64,000 bases of DNA from Malachius bipustulatus (Eukaryota; Arthropoda; Insecta; Coleoptera; Melyridae): positions 15,007,507-15,071,506 of the forward strand of contig OU342632.1 in assembly GCA_910589415.1 (NCBI GenBank), in the 5' to 3' direction. Every line of letters starts with the position of its first letter. Positions within the stretch are counted from its first letter, which is position 1. This document shows positions 26,700-35,906 of this stretch, in pieces. A model generated the notes under the pieces. It saw nothing but the letters and a program-made list of their open reading frames with translations. It searched no databases and was not told where the DNA came from. Both the position numbers and the translations under genes were made by a program.

Positions 26700-26970
26700 A
26701 AAGCGTAAAGATGCCTCTCCACCAAAGTAACAAACAGGAACGTTCCATTTGTTGCTTCTTGTTCCAAATTTTAGAAACTTCGAGAAACAAGTGCAAAATA
26801 TTGCGTGCAAACAAATGGCAACATACAACAAGCAACAACTTCTACTAGCAACATCACGGAACATTGAGCAACGTACTAGGAACATTCGTAAACATTTCGG
26901 AAATTGGGAACAGAAACATAAATGTTCCCCTTTGTTGCTTTGGTGGATACGTGTCTTTAAATTCGGAATT
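26700..26970. repeat. Foldback repeat
   Basis: Left arm has CTCTCCACCAAAGTAACAAA; right arm has the complement form TTTGTTGCTTTGGTGGATAC. Probably a small MITE. Confidence 0.6.
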
Positions 26971-27240
26971 CGAACTTCGCATAATAAAAATTACGCAGTA
27001 GTGAGTAGTGCCCTTTAAACTTGATACTAAAACATGTCTCAGCAGAATAATCTTAGCGACGAAGAGAAAATTTGGTAATATGCGTAAACAAATAGCAACC
27101 TATCTTAACCTCAATGATCCGCAATTGTACACGGGTCATTGTTAAAATATATAATTTTTTATTCTTTTCTATGAAACAAAAAAGGGCCGTAGAAAAAATA
27201 GTGTATGGAACTCGCAGATAATGGCTATTAATACGCTCTT

Positions 27241-27285
27241 ATGATGGTTAAGACACTCGCCTACGGCTCGTATCTTAACCATCAT
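27241..27285. repeat. Short hairpin
   Basis: ATGATGGTTAAGA...TCTTAACCATCAT with a GC-rich loop (CTCGCCTACGGCTCG). Confidence 0.55.
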
Positions 27286-27683
27286 ACTCACGTATTATTA
27301 AAATTATTTCATTATAAGCTCGTTGCATAATATACTATTAAGGTTAGGTTGGGTTTACGTGTCATCAGTTACCCAACGCCGGTATGTATATTCCCACCAC
27401 TGTCTCCGCTCGTATAGCGCTGAAATCCTCTCAGCGTTGCCACATCAAGCCGTTCTCCTACGTTTTCCAGACAATCTCTACTGGTTAGGCGATAGGCGCT
27501 TCTGCTTCTCTCTCGTGAGCTCTCTCCGCTAGGTAATCCGGCCGGAACTCTCTTTGTTTACTACTATTTCTTAGAATATTACAAACAATGGAAATGTTTT
27601 AATGATATAAAAACTTACCGGTAATGTTGCTGATTGATACCCTGAGTTCCCCTCCATACTAGCTCCCCTCGACTAAGTCAGGT

Positions 27684-27819
27684 GTTTGGTCAGGCTAGAT
27701 TTTTTTTCCTTAAATTTCAAGAAAATTAAAGAAGAAAAGTAAAACATAAAACATAGAAGATAAAGAAAAAGCCGTAAGGGCCGTAAATTTTAAGGGAAAA
27801 AAACCTAACCTGACCAAAG
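27684..27819. repeat. Foldback repeat beside the Polinton target
   Basis: GTTTGGTCAGGCTAGATTTT and AAACCTAACCTGACCAAAG, about 35-bp arms; AT-rich centre. Confidence 0.6.
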
Positions 27820-27933
27820 ACCCGACCACGAAAAAATCCTAGCCACGTTTCCTAGCGCAATGAACACAACTTTTTTTTGTTTTGTTTATTTTTTTTATAT
27901 GTAAATATTACTATGAACTTTGTTTCACTTATA

Positions 27934-27944
27934 GTTAGGGCCGC
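27934..27944 (+). mobile_element. Left tip of the foldback transposon that received the Polinton
   Basis: The 11 bases GTTAGGGCCGC are the left end of the element whose remainder is 40064-41910. They are preceded by TA (27932-27933). The Polinton inserted at this end, leaving only the tip on this side. Confidence 0.75.
27939..27944 (+). repeat. Target-site duplication, left (GGCCGC)
   Basis: Six bases directly outside the left terminus, repeated exactly outside the right one. They also belong to the terminal repeat of the older foldback element into which the virus inserted. Confidence 0.92.
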
Positions 27945-29369
27945 AGTAGAAGTGGAGTCACTACATTATGCAAATGAGGGTCATTAATCACGCCCACCTG
28001 TCATCGACGGGGTCATTAATCACGCCCACCTGTCAAGCTCTATTGTTATCGGGGTCATTAATCACGCCCACCTGTCATCGAAACAATGGGGTGTACTTGA
28101 TTTATGGGGGACACCTGCATCGGGCCCTTTGTTCGGAAACACAATAGCCTAATTAGCTCTATTGTTATCAAGGTCATTAATCACGCCCACCTGTCACTCC
28201 TTTGTTCGGCGGCCCTTTGTCGGCGTTCCTTTGTCTAGACTAATGAGTTCTTAGAAATCGGGGGTAATTAATCACGCCTACCTGTCACTTCTTTGTTAGG
28301 CGGCCCTTTGTCGGCGTTCCTTTGTTCGGAAACACAATAGAGCTGCACACCTGTATCATTAATTATGCAGAGGCACGTATCGACATGCTTCGACACGTCT
28401 GAAAATGGCACACCTGCATCCGGTCCTTTGTTCGGAAACACAATAGACTAATGAGTTCTTAGAAATCGGGGATCATTAATCACGCCCACCTGTCACTCCT
28501 TTGTTCGGCGGCCCTTTGTCGGCGTTCCTTTGTCTGGAATACAATAGAGATGCACACCTGCGTCAATAATTATGCAGAGGCGCATATTGACAAGCTTCGA
28601 CACGTCTGAAAAACGGCCACCAGCGGCAAAATACGGTTGTTATTCATGGCAATAAGATAGTTATGCAGACGTACGTATCGACAAGTTTCGACACGTCTGA
28701 AAACGGCGCACCTGCATCAGGTCCTATGTTCGGAAACACGCTGCACACCTGCGTCATTAATTATGCAGAGGCACGTATCGACAAGTTTCGACACGTCTGA
28801 AAACGGCGCACCTGCATCAGGTCCTATGTTCGGAAACACGCTGCACACCTGCGTCATTAATTATGCAGAGGCACGTATCCACAAGCTTCGACACGTCTGA
28901 AAACGACCACCAACGGTGAAACCCGGTTGTTATTCATGGTAATAAGATAGTTATGCAGAGGCACGTATCGACAAGTTTCGACACGTCTGAAAACGACCAC
29001 CAACGGTGAAACCCGGTTATTTCTATTAATAAGTCAGTGGCGGTAGGTACTAATGAGGTACAACAAAAAGTACAGTTACGTGAAATACACTAATTACCTA
29101 ATTTCGATTATTTTTCTAATTACCGTCAAATACACTAACTTATTAATTAAGTACCTAAATAATTATTATAAGTAGGTATCTATGCCTAAATCATGATTAT
29201 AATGTGGTGCACCAAAAGTACAGTTACGTGAAATACACTAATTACGTCTATCCCTAATTACAATTACCGTCACCCTAATCTAATTACCGTCAAATACACT
29301 AATTACTTCTCTAATTACAAATAGAGATTCGTTCGGCGGAAATAGTGTGATTATATTATTATGATTATG

Positions 29370-29404
<35 letters not shown>

Positions 29405-29515
29405 TATTAATATTTTTATTTCAGTCGTTACATCAACGCCAATTCTTATTAATTAAATACCTAAATAATTATAAGTAGGTACCTATGCCTAAATCATCAT
29501 TATAATAGGTAATTA
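27945..29515 (+). repeat. Left terminal inverted repeat of the Polinton
   Basis: About 1.57 kb, complementary to 38653-40057. The outer part holds repeated words: GGTCATTAATCACGCCCACC three times in 27990-28080, then longer modules (about 110 bp) with TTCGACACGTCTGAAAACG, TGTTCGGAAACACG and CACACCTGCGTCATTAATTA. The inner part is AT-rich with (ATT)n microsatellites near 29360-29410 and the word AGGTACCTATGCCTAAATCA. The left copy is about 165 bp longer than the right because the copies differ in module number. No coding frame is convincing. Confidence 0.9.
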
Positions 29516-29546
29516 GAGAACAATAATGGCAGAAATAGTGGAACAA

Positions 29547-29589
<43 letters not shown>

Positions 29590-30015
29590 TCAATCGGTAC
29601 TTCAACGCCATTTCTTATAAAATAAGTACCTATAGGTACCTATGCCTAAATCATGATTATAGTAGGTAGGTACAGTATTAATAACGTACAGCTGCAGGTT
29701 ATAAAATATAAGCCATACACAAAAGGCCCTTTTGAAAAGCAGCCGTTCACTGAATCGAACAAAGGAATCATACCTGGGGTAAGTCGCCAACAAAAAGGCA
29801 GGTAATAAATTAAGCAAAAGAATGGGTCGGTCCCTTGTGCAGGTAATAAAATATATGAGCACCAAAAGGCCCTTTTAAAGCAGCCGTTCCTGACAAGGAA
29901 ATGGGTATAAATAAAAAATAAAAAAACACAGGTTGTTTAAAAATGCTATTTATTGTAATAGGGTCTTTAACAAGATAATTATCAGATTAAAGTAATGCTA
30001 ATGGTACATGATAAT
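29516..30015. other. Non-coding stretch between left TIR and capsid gene
   Basis: It holds an (ATT)n run at 29548-29590 and two imperfect direct copies of a roughly 45-bp word (29701-29748 and 29847-29889) that share AAAAGGCCCTTTT and CAGCCGTTC. A leftward poly(A) signal for the capsid gene lies at 29949-29954. A minus-strand open frame at 29602-29865 spans these repeats and looks accidental. Confidence 0.6.
29949..29954 (-). terminator. Poly(A) signal for the leftward capsid block
   Basis: AATAAA on the minus strand, about 60 bp downstream of the major capsid protein stop codon. Confidence 0.5.
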
Positions 30016-31233
30016 TTAAAGAATTTTCTGAAACACTCCGCCGAGAGAACGATGTTCATACACACAATCGTTGATGATGACACAGTAGACCTTCGTATTG
30101 GCTGGGAAATTGGCACTGCTTTCAAAGACTAGTTTAATGTCTACGGTGGCCGCCTGCGTCGCCGGGGAATGCTTCGAGCAGTCAAACACAAATAGAGTTC
30201 GGTCTTTGAAGTCGGCATAGTCGAGCATCGGTGAGGACGATGGCTTCCCACAAAATGACCTCTGGAAGGTCGTGTATGCGTCGTATACTTCTCCGTAACG
30301 GTTTTGTTCAAAATTAAGGCGCATAGGCTCCGCAGGGTACGTCTCGGAATTCAACTGCAGTCGTACACTGGTCAGATCAGCGTGTTCAAACTGCGTAATA
30401 TTGTTCAGAAGGCTGTTCCATCGGTTGGTCTGCAAACCAACGATAACGTAACGAGGTCGTTCAGTTACCGGTGATGTTTTCACAGCCCACAGATCCTTTG
30501 TGCTGTTACTGAGAGCTGGTAGCTCGTACAGCTCCCAACGGCGGAAGGGTATGTAGACTGGTTTGTTAGCATTCAAGTGACGTAACATCGAGAGGCGTGT
30601 GACATCATCGGGGACGATATGCAACATCTTGAGTTCGACATTGCTCACGGTGATGGTTGCTGTTTTCGTACCGACCGTTCCGTCGGCTTGCAAACTGACA
30701 TATGCGTTGTTATCGCTAACGGCTCGTGTGAAACGGAAGATGTGTTTACCGCTTAATACTTTGCGATAGTCGTAAAAAACACTAAACAGATGTGAAAGGG
30801 GGACGCGGAAGCAAAACTTCCTGTCTCCTCCTAACAGTGATTCAAATGTATTGCTCCAGGAGGCATGCTTCAATGCACTAACTTCATCACGGTTGTAGAG
30901 GAGCAGTGTGCGCATCGCTGTAAGGATTCCGGGGTCACGAACCTTCTCCACCTCCTTCCCATTGATTTCATAAGTGATGTCTGAGAACAAAAACAAGGCA
31001 GCATTCTGTGTCAAGCTGCACGTGCCGGTCCCTTCAGCGCCGGGTACAAATTGACCTTCAATAACCAGAGTCGATTCGGACGGTAAAAGGCATATGTCTT
31101 GTTGGTTGATGATGATCTCGCAAGTATCATTATAGCTAAATGAGCGTGTCTGCGGTTGGTAGGTATGCACCTCGGCCTTAACGATCGATTCATCGTAGTT
31201 TGGGCTGGTATAGATATCGAGGACTTCGGACAT
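30016..31233 (-). CDS. Major capsid protein, double jelly-roll
   Basis: A 405-codon frame starting at the ATG at 31233. The frame is open three codons further upstream, but there only a TTG could start it. The N-terminus MSEVLDIYTSP and the early segment around CEIIINQQDICLLPSES resemble the capsid proteins of Maverick/Polinton and adinto-like elements, which stack two eight-stranded jelly rolls and trimerise into hexons. Length is in the usual 400-600 range, at the short end. It is last of four leftward genes, 110 bp after the penton-like gene stop. No internal stop or frameshift is seen, so a capsid could in principle be made. I assign it by overall pattern and context; the fold itself cannot be seen from sequence by eye. 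Confidence 0.8.
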   Translation of the reverse strand: MSEVLDIYTSPNYDESIVKAEVHTYQPQTRSFSYNDTCEIIINQQDICLLPSESTLVIEGQFVPGAEGTGTCSLTQNAALFLFSDITYEINGKEVEKVRDPGILTAMRTLLLYNRDEVSALKHASWSNTFESLLGGDRKFCFRVPLSHLFSVFYDYRKVLSGKHIFRFTRAVSDNNAYVSLQADGTVGTKTATITVSNVELKMLHIVPDDVTRLSMLRHLNANKPVYIPFRRWELYELPALSNSTKDLWAVKTSPVTERPRYVIVGLQTNRWNSLLNNITQFEHADLTSVRLQLNSETYPAEPMRLNFEQNRYGEVYDAYTTFQRSFCGKPSSSPMLDYADFKDRTLFVFDCSKHSPATQAATVDIKLVFESSANFPANTKVYCVIINDCVYEHRSLGGVFQKIL

Positions 31234-31343
31234 TATAACCAAGCGATCGTAGGAATGCGACGTTGTTAGCAGCTAAAGTACGATGATGTGATCGAGCGGA
31301 GCGTCGCACATTAACTGACGTCTGTGGGTGGACCAATCGCGTA

Positions 31344-32171
31344 TTAGTATGCGTAATGACTAACATCCTGGCGAGGTTCTTTACGCAGCTCCAATCGGAT
31401 GACAATCTTCTCCCCGCGAAAGTTGACAGGGTGTGAGTCCTGGTCCTTGATGCCGATGGTTATATTGTCAATCATGGACTTGCCGTCGATTAGTGGTAAA
31501 TAGGTTGGAGTGCGAGGCTCTTCACGTATGACAAACCCCGGGTCGACCAGCGGCGTAAATTCGTAGATGACATGGCCGAGACGACCATTCAAATAAGCCC
31601 CAGTGGTGATGTTTGTCTCGATATGTAACGATAGTGTTCGCACAATATTCACGGGTTGATCGGACTCGTGTGTCTGCAGGGCTTCATAGACTTTAGGTGA
31701 AAAACCCAACAAATCGTTTGGACTGTCTGGTTGTGTGAAGTCAATATCAAACAGAGCGCTCTTCATGCGGCATTTCAATGTACTGTTATCAGGCTTTAGG
31801 GTGAATACATCTTCCGGATCTGGCGGTGCACCGTCCTTGGGGAGGTAAGCGGTCAAGATCTTACGGCATCGATCGTTGGTGGCAATGAGAGTTTGTAACT
31901 TATTCCGAATGCATGACTCCAGATGCTCGATCTCGTATGAACCGTCGGGCAAGTCGAAGAAATGGCTAATAGCAGAGACGCCCACACCAGTGCGTGGTGT
32001 TACATGAATTCGGCTGTTGACGCCCTGTTCAATGTTGGGTATACTATTGTAGCATACAAATGCCAATAGGGCCATATTGTATTCATAACGGTCGGTATCA
32101 AGTAGGAGCGGCGGGTCGACAGCCGTCGAGAAATGGCTGGTGCGACCTGTTAGGGTGAATGTGCGAGACAT
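31344..32171 (-). CDS. Penton-like minor capsid protein, single jelly-roll
   Basis: A 275-codon frame from ATG at 32171. It starts MSRTFTLTGRTSHFS, has a central segment CRMKSALFDIDF followed by NDLLGFSPK, and ends with beta-rich sequence (IDNITIGIKDQ, GEKIVIRLELR). This matches the vertex (penton) protein conserved beside the major capsid gene in Polintons. The position supports it: between protease and major capsid gene on the same strand. Its ATG is 21 bp from the protease stop. The frame is intact. A role in capsid vertices is inferred from the family. Confidence 0.72.
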   Translation of the reverse strand: MSRTFTLTGRTSHFSTAVDPPLLLDTDRYEYNMALLAFVCYNSIPNIEQGVNSRIHVTPRTGVGVSAISHFFDLPDGSYEIEHLESCIRNKLQTLIATNDRCRKILTAYLPKDGAPPDPEDVFTLKPDNSTLKCRMKSALFDIDFTQPDSPNDLLGFSPKVYEALQTHESDQPVNIVRTLSLHIETNITTGAYLNGRLGHVIYEFTPLVDPGFVIREEPRTPTYLPLIDGKSMIDNITIGIKDQDSHPVNFRGEKIVIRLELRKEPRQDVSHYAY

Positions 32172-32192
32172 GATTGTCTGATAATGGTGCGA

Positions 32193-32513
32193 TCACAGCT
32201 CTTTATTCAGAAACTGTAAACAGAGATGCCCACAGGTGTACCCATGACGTTGAAATACGTCGTCATTATAGTAGATCTTACAGGTGTGAAAATACCGTTG
32301 AAGTTCTTGCGGCGGTGCTAAATTACCATAGCTGTCAAAATATTCGACGGCCTTGCCATATTTCCGGTAAGCAACCCAATGAGTGCCGGGGCCCGTGCTA
32401 ACGTCCAGGTTGACGATGCCGCTTTCCACATTATGTGGCTGTGAGGGCAGACGATCCCTCATGAAGACGCCCCGGAAGGCCGGAATACGTAACAGGCCAG
32501 CGTACCGGAGCAA
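32193..32513 (-). CDS. Adenain-like capsid maturation protease (C5 family)
   Basis: Cysteine protease expected to cleave capsid precursors. Visible catalytic elements in order: His in GTHWVAYR, acidic residue in YFDSYG, Gln in DVFQRHGY, and nucleophile Cys in GYTCGHLCLQF. That His-Asp-Gln-Cys order is diagnostic of adenain-type enzymes. The recognisable part is about 106 codons and ends at TGA 32193. The first codon of that part (32513) is TTG, not ATG. The frame stays open upstream to about 32654, overlapping the 3' end of the PLA2 gene by about 100 bp, and contains no ATG there. The first ATG lies inside the conserved N-terminal region (about 32462), which is too late. Start by a non-ATG codon, by reinitiation or by splicing is therefore unresolved. 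Confidence 0.8.
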   Translation of the reverse strand: MLRYAGLLRIPAFRGVFMRDRLPSQPHNVESGIVNLDVSTGPGTHWVAYRKYGKAVEYFDSYGNLAPPQELQRYFHTCKIYYNDDVFQRHGYTCGHLCLQFLNKEL

Positions 32514-32545
32514 GTCGACATCACTCAGGGGACGGGCGGGCAGCT

Positions 32546-33310
32546 TTAGTTTTTTGACTGGTAACGTTTCAAATAGAGACCGTAGCCGTTGCGTTGACGC
32601 CGCAGGTACAATCCTGAACCCTTTTTGCCCAACGCAATGTCCTCCATATGGCTGTTATGGCGCTTCGTCTCCTCCAGCTGTCGGGTCTTGGCTCTGACGT
32701 CGGTAACGGTTTTAGCGATACCAGCAGCTCCGCTGGCTAAAGCACCGAGTGCACTCAGCCCGGCAAATATTGGTATCAGAGGGAGTACACCCCCGGTCTT
32801 AGGCATCGGTATTATGCGTGGTTTGTTAAACTTCTGTCTTCGAACTATGCGTCGTGCCGTCTTGAGAGCCGATGATGCAACTGCCGAGATGTCCGTGTCA
32901 TCGCTGGGTGGTCTTTCACGTTTAATCTGACGAACCAGAGCTGCGAAGGACTTAGACGAACGGCAACGGCACCCCGCGCCTAGTTTCCGTTTGACCTTCA
33001 TGGCGCCGGTAACCATAAGCGCTGCGGCCTTCTCACCAATTCCAGAGTCTGATGCCTTTACACGCTCCCAAGCACCGTCTTCCAAGATTTTGTCCGCCTG
33101 ATGTCTAGATGCTAGATCCTTGCGACGGGCGTAGGCAATGTCGTGAGATCGACACAGGGTGTCAAGTTTGTTCCTGGGTGTATCACCTCTACGCAAACGC
33201 TCTTCGAGTCTCGTGCCAGGACCGCAAAACTTGTAACTCGGGATATGTAGTTCAAACGGGAGATTATTGATGGCGTTATTAATGAGGCCTCTACCCACGA
33301 CGTCCAACAT
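32546..33310 (-). CDS. PLA2-domain minor capsid protein with pVI/pX-like C-terminus
   Basis: A 254-codon frame from ATG at 33310. Residues 26-33 (YKFCGPGT) look like the calcium loop, and 53-60 (CRSHDIAY) the catalytic His-Asp helix, of parvovirus-type phospholipase A2. A basic linker with clustered Cys follows (about 110-120). Then come a hydrophobic, glycine/alanine-rich segment (about 172-197) and a C-terminal GSGLYLRRQR / GYGLYLKR pair typical of the minor core or membrane-lytic capsid proteins of Polintons. The domain order suggests a virion protein that breaches endosomal membrane, as known for parvoviral VP1 and adenoviral pVI; this role is inferred. It is first in the leftward block, divergent from the ATPase gene across 78 bp. 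Confidence 0.78.
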   Translation of the reverse strand: MLDVVGRGLINNAINNLPFELHIPSYKFCGPGTRLEERLRRGDTPRNKLDTLCRSHDIAYARRKDLASRHQADKILEDGAWERVKASDSGIGEKAAALMVTGAMKVKRKLGAGCRCRSSKSFAALVRQIKRERPPSDDTDISAVASSALKTARRIVRRQKFNKPRIIPMPKTGGVLPLIPIFAGLSALGALASGAAGIAKTVTDVRAKTRQLEETKRHNSHMEDIALGKKGSGLYLRRQRNGYGLYLKRYQSKN

Positions 33311-33388
33311 AAAGACTGATTACCGATCAGCCGCGCTGTTCATATATATACCAGTCTTATCGCGATGGCATGCTAGTCAATCAAAGCA
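33311..33388. promoter_or_regulatory. Divergent promoter between the two viral gene blocks
   Basis: Only 78 bp separate the ATGs of the leftward PLA2/capsid block and the rightward ATPase block. The gap contains a self-complementary TATA-like run CATATATATA at 33340-33349, which could serve both directions. There is no other space for a core promoter of either block. Confidence 0.55.
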
Positions 33389-34081
33389 ATGCGTATCATT
33401 CAACATCCCGAGTTCGCTCTGCCGATCCTCAACTTGGATCGCGAGACGACCCAGGTCAGGCCGGTGCGTCACGGTGACCTACTGCCTGATACCGTACGTG
33501 CTATCATTGCAGGCCCGAGCGGCTGCGGCAAGACGAACGCTATGCTTAGCCTGATCTATCAACCGAACGGACTCCGTTTCGAAAATGTATACGTATATTC
33601 AAAATCGTTGTATCAACCGAAATATGAGCAGTTACAACGGGTATTGAAACAAGTTGAAGGGATAGGATACTATCCGTTCAGCGATAACACCATGGTCATC
33701 GACCCCTCTGAAGCTCTAGAGAATTCAGTAATGATTTTTGACGATGTCGCCTGTGATAAGCAAAATAATATTAAAGCGTACTTTTCGATGGGACGTCATA
33801 AACACATTGACACCTTCTATCTCTGTCAGACTTACACATGCATACCGAAGCACTTGGTGCGTGATAATGCCAACGTCGTGATTCTGTTTAAGCAAGACGA
33901 ACTCAATCTGCGACATTGTTATGACGATCATGTGACTACAGACATGTCGTTCAATACGTTCAAGGAGCTGTGTGCAGAATGTTGGAAAGATAGCACGTTC
34001 GATATGCTGGTCATCGTTAAAGACTGCGATCTCAACAACGGGCGGTACCGGAAGAATTTTGATAAATATATACAGCTATGA
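33389..34081 (+). CDS. FtsK/HerA-type (A32-like) genome-packaging ATPase
   Basis: A 230-codon frame. Walker A is GPSGCGKT at residues 42-49, Walker B is VMIFDD at 114-119, and a downstream CQTYTCIPKHLVRDN segment fits the sensor region of A32-like packaging ATPases. These pump DNA into the procapsid in Polintons, virophages and NCLDVs. Length is close to the family's usual 230-260. It opens the rightward block and ends 22 bp before the next gene. The frame is intact. Upstream in-frame sequence is not needed because the ATG follows the compact divergent promoter directly. Confidence 0.88.
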   Translation: MRIIQHPEFALPILNLDRETTQVRPVRHGDLLPDTVRAIIAGPSGCGKTNAMLSLIYQPNGLRFENVYVYSKSLYQPKYEQLQRVLKQVEGIGYYPFSDNTMVIDPSEALENSVMIFDDVACDKQNNIKAYFSMGRHKHIDTFYLCQTYTCIPKHLVRDNANVVILFKQDELNLRHCYDDHVTTDMSFNTFKELCAECWKDSTFDMLVIVKDCDLNNGRYRKNFDKYIQL

Positions 34082-34103
34082 CCTCATCACCACAGTAGCT
34101 ATT

Positions 34104-35117
34104 ATGATGTCGTCACGCGATGATCCTGCGAAGATTGCTAAAGATATTAAACAGTACACACAAGCCGTTAGACGGAAATATCTAGATCTGCGAGCTGGCA
34201 GGCAGCAGACATCAGATGTTGTGGGCTCCATGCTGAAGAGCGTCTCTACACCTCTGCAACAAATCGAGAAACATACCAGACCGCAACCCGATAATATTAT
34301 CAAGGCAGAACCTCGACAGTACCCAGTACCCCGTCCACGAACATATGTCACATCAACACCCAGACCTACCGCCTTATGGCCTAGCCCATTAGTCGAACCC
34401 ACACTCAAAATGGAGGCCTCGGGCTCGCAATCACCGCCAGCTGAATCAGACTCTGACGATCCATCAGACAATGGTCAGGTCGCCCACGAGGATGACGGCG
34501 CATCCGATGATGAACCGACAACGCCCGCTGATGACGACCTTGGCGGCCTGCTTCAAAAGTATATAACTAAACGCCTGAACGCTGATGATAAAAGTGTAGA
34601 CCGTATATTTAGCCCCAGGCCCATTGAAGGCGGCTCTTGGAAACTTGGCGATTATACAGTGATATTTCATCCCAACGGTGACGTCCAAGTTGGTTCAAAG
34701 AAGTACCCTGGCTCAAATGCCCTATACCACTATCTCTTCATGAAGACAACGCCCGACGAATACACATACTACGATACGCATCATTACACAACAATCTTGT
34801 TGCTAACAGAGGCGTTTCGTAAAAAGCAGGGGCACCACACGAAAAAATACACGAAGGTCATTAAACCGTTATTGGCCAGGGCTACAGATCTATCTCGCTA
34901 CAGTAGAGATTCACCTAGCTACAGCAGCGCAGTGGGTGAGGGCTACAAACTAGTTACACCTCATGCCAAAGACTACGTCTACTACGACGATCCTAACGAG
35001 CTAGTTGACCGTCTAAGGATATTGATAGCCTCAGGGCAGGCCGGTAATAACGCCCATCACAACGAGATCGAATCCATATTGGAAGAGTTACGTGAGGCTG
35101 GTATAATTACTGATTAG
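34104..35117 (+). CDS. Conserved Polinton protein of unknown function
   Basis: Start chosen at ATG 34104 (a second follows at 34107), because an earlier in-frame ATG at 33972 lies inside the ATPase gene. The product is about 337 residues. It has a basic N-terminal third (RRKYLDLRAGRQQ), an acidic low-complexity middle (about residues 115-155, rich in Asp, Ser and Pro) and a conserved C-terminal half with YLFMKTTPDEYTYYD and NEIESILEELREAGII. I recognise the C-terminal half as a family that recurs beside capsid genes in animal Polinton-like elements, but I know no demonstrated function. The layout would suit a DNA-binding or scaffolding virion component; that is only a guess. Confidence 0.6.
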   Translation: MMSSRDDPAKIAKDIKQYTQAVRRKYLDLRAGRQQTSDVVGSMLKSVSTPLQQIEKHTRPQPDNIIKAEPRQYPVPRPRTYVTSTPRPTALWPSPLVEPTLKMEASGSQSPPAESDSDDPSDNGQVAHEDDGASDDEPTTPADDDLGGLLQKYITKRLNADDKSVDRIFSPRPIEGGSWKLGDYTVIFHPNGDVQVGSKKYPGSNALYHYLFMKTTPDEYTYYDTHHYTTILLLTEAFRKKQGHHTKKYTKVIKPLLARATDLSRYSRDSPSYSSAVGEGYKLVTPHAKDYVYYDDPNELVDRLRILIASGQAGNNAHHNEIESILEELREAGIITD

Positions 35118-35148
35118 GCTCCAGAGTACATTCATTTCATCAACAGCC

Positions 35149-35901
35149 ATGGACAAGTTTGGGCGTGCCCCGCGCATCTCCCGTCATACACCGCCGTCTA
35201 AGTCCCAGCTTATAGCCGTAGGTGTGTTGTGTAAGACGGGCCGTCAAGTGGATTTCAAAACAGCGCTGGCGAGGAATTTGGGGACCCCCACTGACGCTTC
35301 GGATGCTACTACTAAAAAATATGTTGATCAAAGTGTGTTAAAAATACAATCAGAAGTGCAGAAATCTATCCGGGACAATTTGGAACAAGTCGTCAAGACG
35401 ACTCACGAGTTAACTAGAAAATATCTTGATGTTCAATTGGAACCCCTCCGGGAGGAGTTAGTGAACTTGAAAGATTCATTCAATCGTTACACTTTCAATA
35501 TGTCTTCTGACATTCAACGTGATAAGCGTGAGATGACCGCTCATGTAACGCGTATTGATGGCGAAGTGTCTAAAATCGCTGAGAGTGTCCAATTGCAGAT
35601 TCAGAACGCTAACGGAATGGGGGCGCACATCACGAAGCTGGACGAACAATGTGCGCTCCTGCACGATAATTACGAAAGCTGTATGTATACTCTAAAGCCG
35701 TTAGCGAACGCCATGACCCGGATCGACGGTCATGACAAGTTGGTACAAGAGTTGAATAAAAAGTGGACCACTAGTCAATTAGCGCTAGGACTTCTTACCG
35801 GAAGGGTTACTCGTATCGAGTCGCAGGTTAAAAGAAACACCCCCACCAAACAGAACCAACCCAAAGTGCATCCGACACTACCGAAGCCTGTAAATCATTA
35901 A
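35149..35901 (+). CDS. Fibre-like coiled-coil protein with KKYVD motif
   Basis: A 250-codon frame 31 bp after the preceding stop and 5 bp before the integrase ATG. Residues 44-60 (LGTPTDASDATTKKYVD) match the short trimerisation/repeat motif widely found in phage and viral fibre proteins (pattern P.D..DA.TKKYVD). Next come about 150 residues with heptad-like hydrophobic spacing and no Pro, predicted as a long coiled coil. The C-terminus is basic and Pro-rich. Location in the late-type block and this architecture suggest a virion attachment spike or internal stalk. The receptor-binding head expected of a fibre is not obvious. I do not recognise a closer family. Confidence 0.5.
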   Translation: MDKFGRAPRISRHTPPSKSQLIAVGVLCKTGRQVDFKTALARNLGTPTDASDATTKKYVDQSVLKIQSEVQKSIRDNLEQVVKTTHELTRKYLDVQLEPLREELVNLKDSFNRYTFNMSSDIQRDKREMTAHVTRIDGEVSKIAESVQLQIQNANGMGAHITKLDEQCALLHDNYESCMYTLKPLANAMTRIDGHDKLVQELNKKWTTSQLALGLLTGRVTRIESQVKRNTPTKQNQPKVHPTLPKPVNH

Positions 35902-35906
35902 TAAAC

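Larger units (their letters stand above)
26971..27931. other. Intron left of the Polinton
   Basis: 27330-27540 is less AT-rich with an open frame (27323-27532) I cannot assign; otherwise small foldbacks. Confidence 0.45.

Noticed and set aside
27990..28080. CRISPR-like array
   Set aside because: Repeats have variable, related spacers, lie in a transposon TIR and the sequence is eukaryotic.
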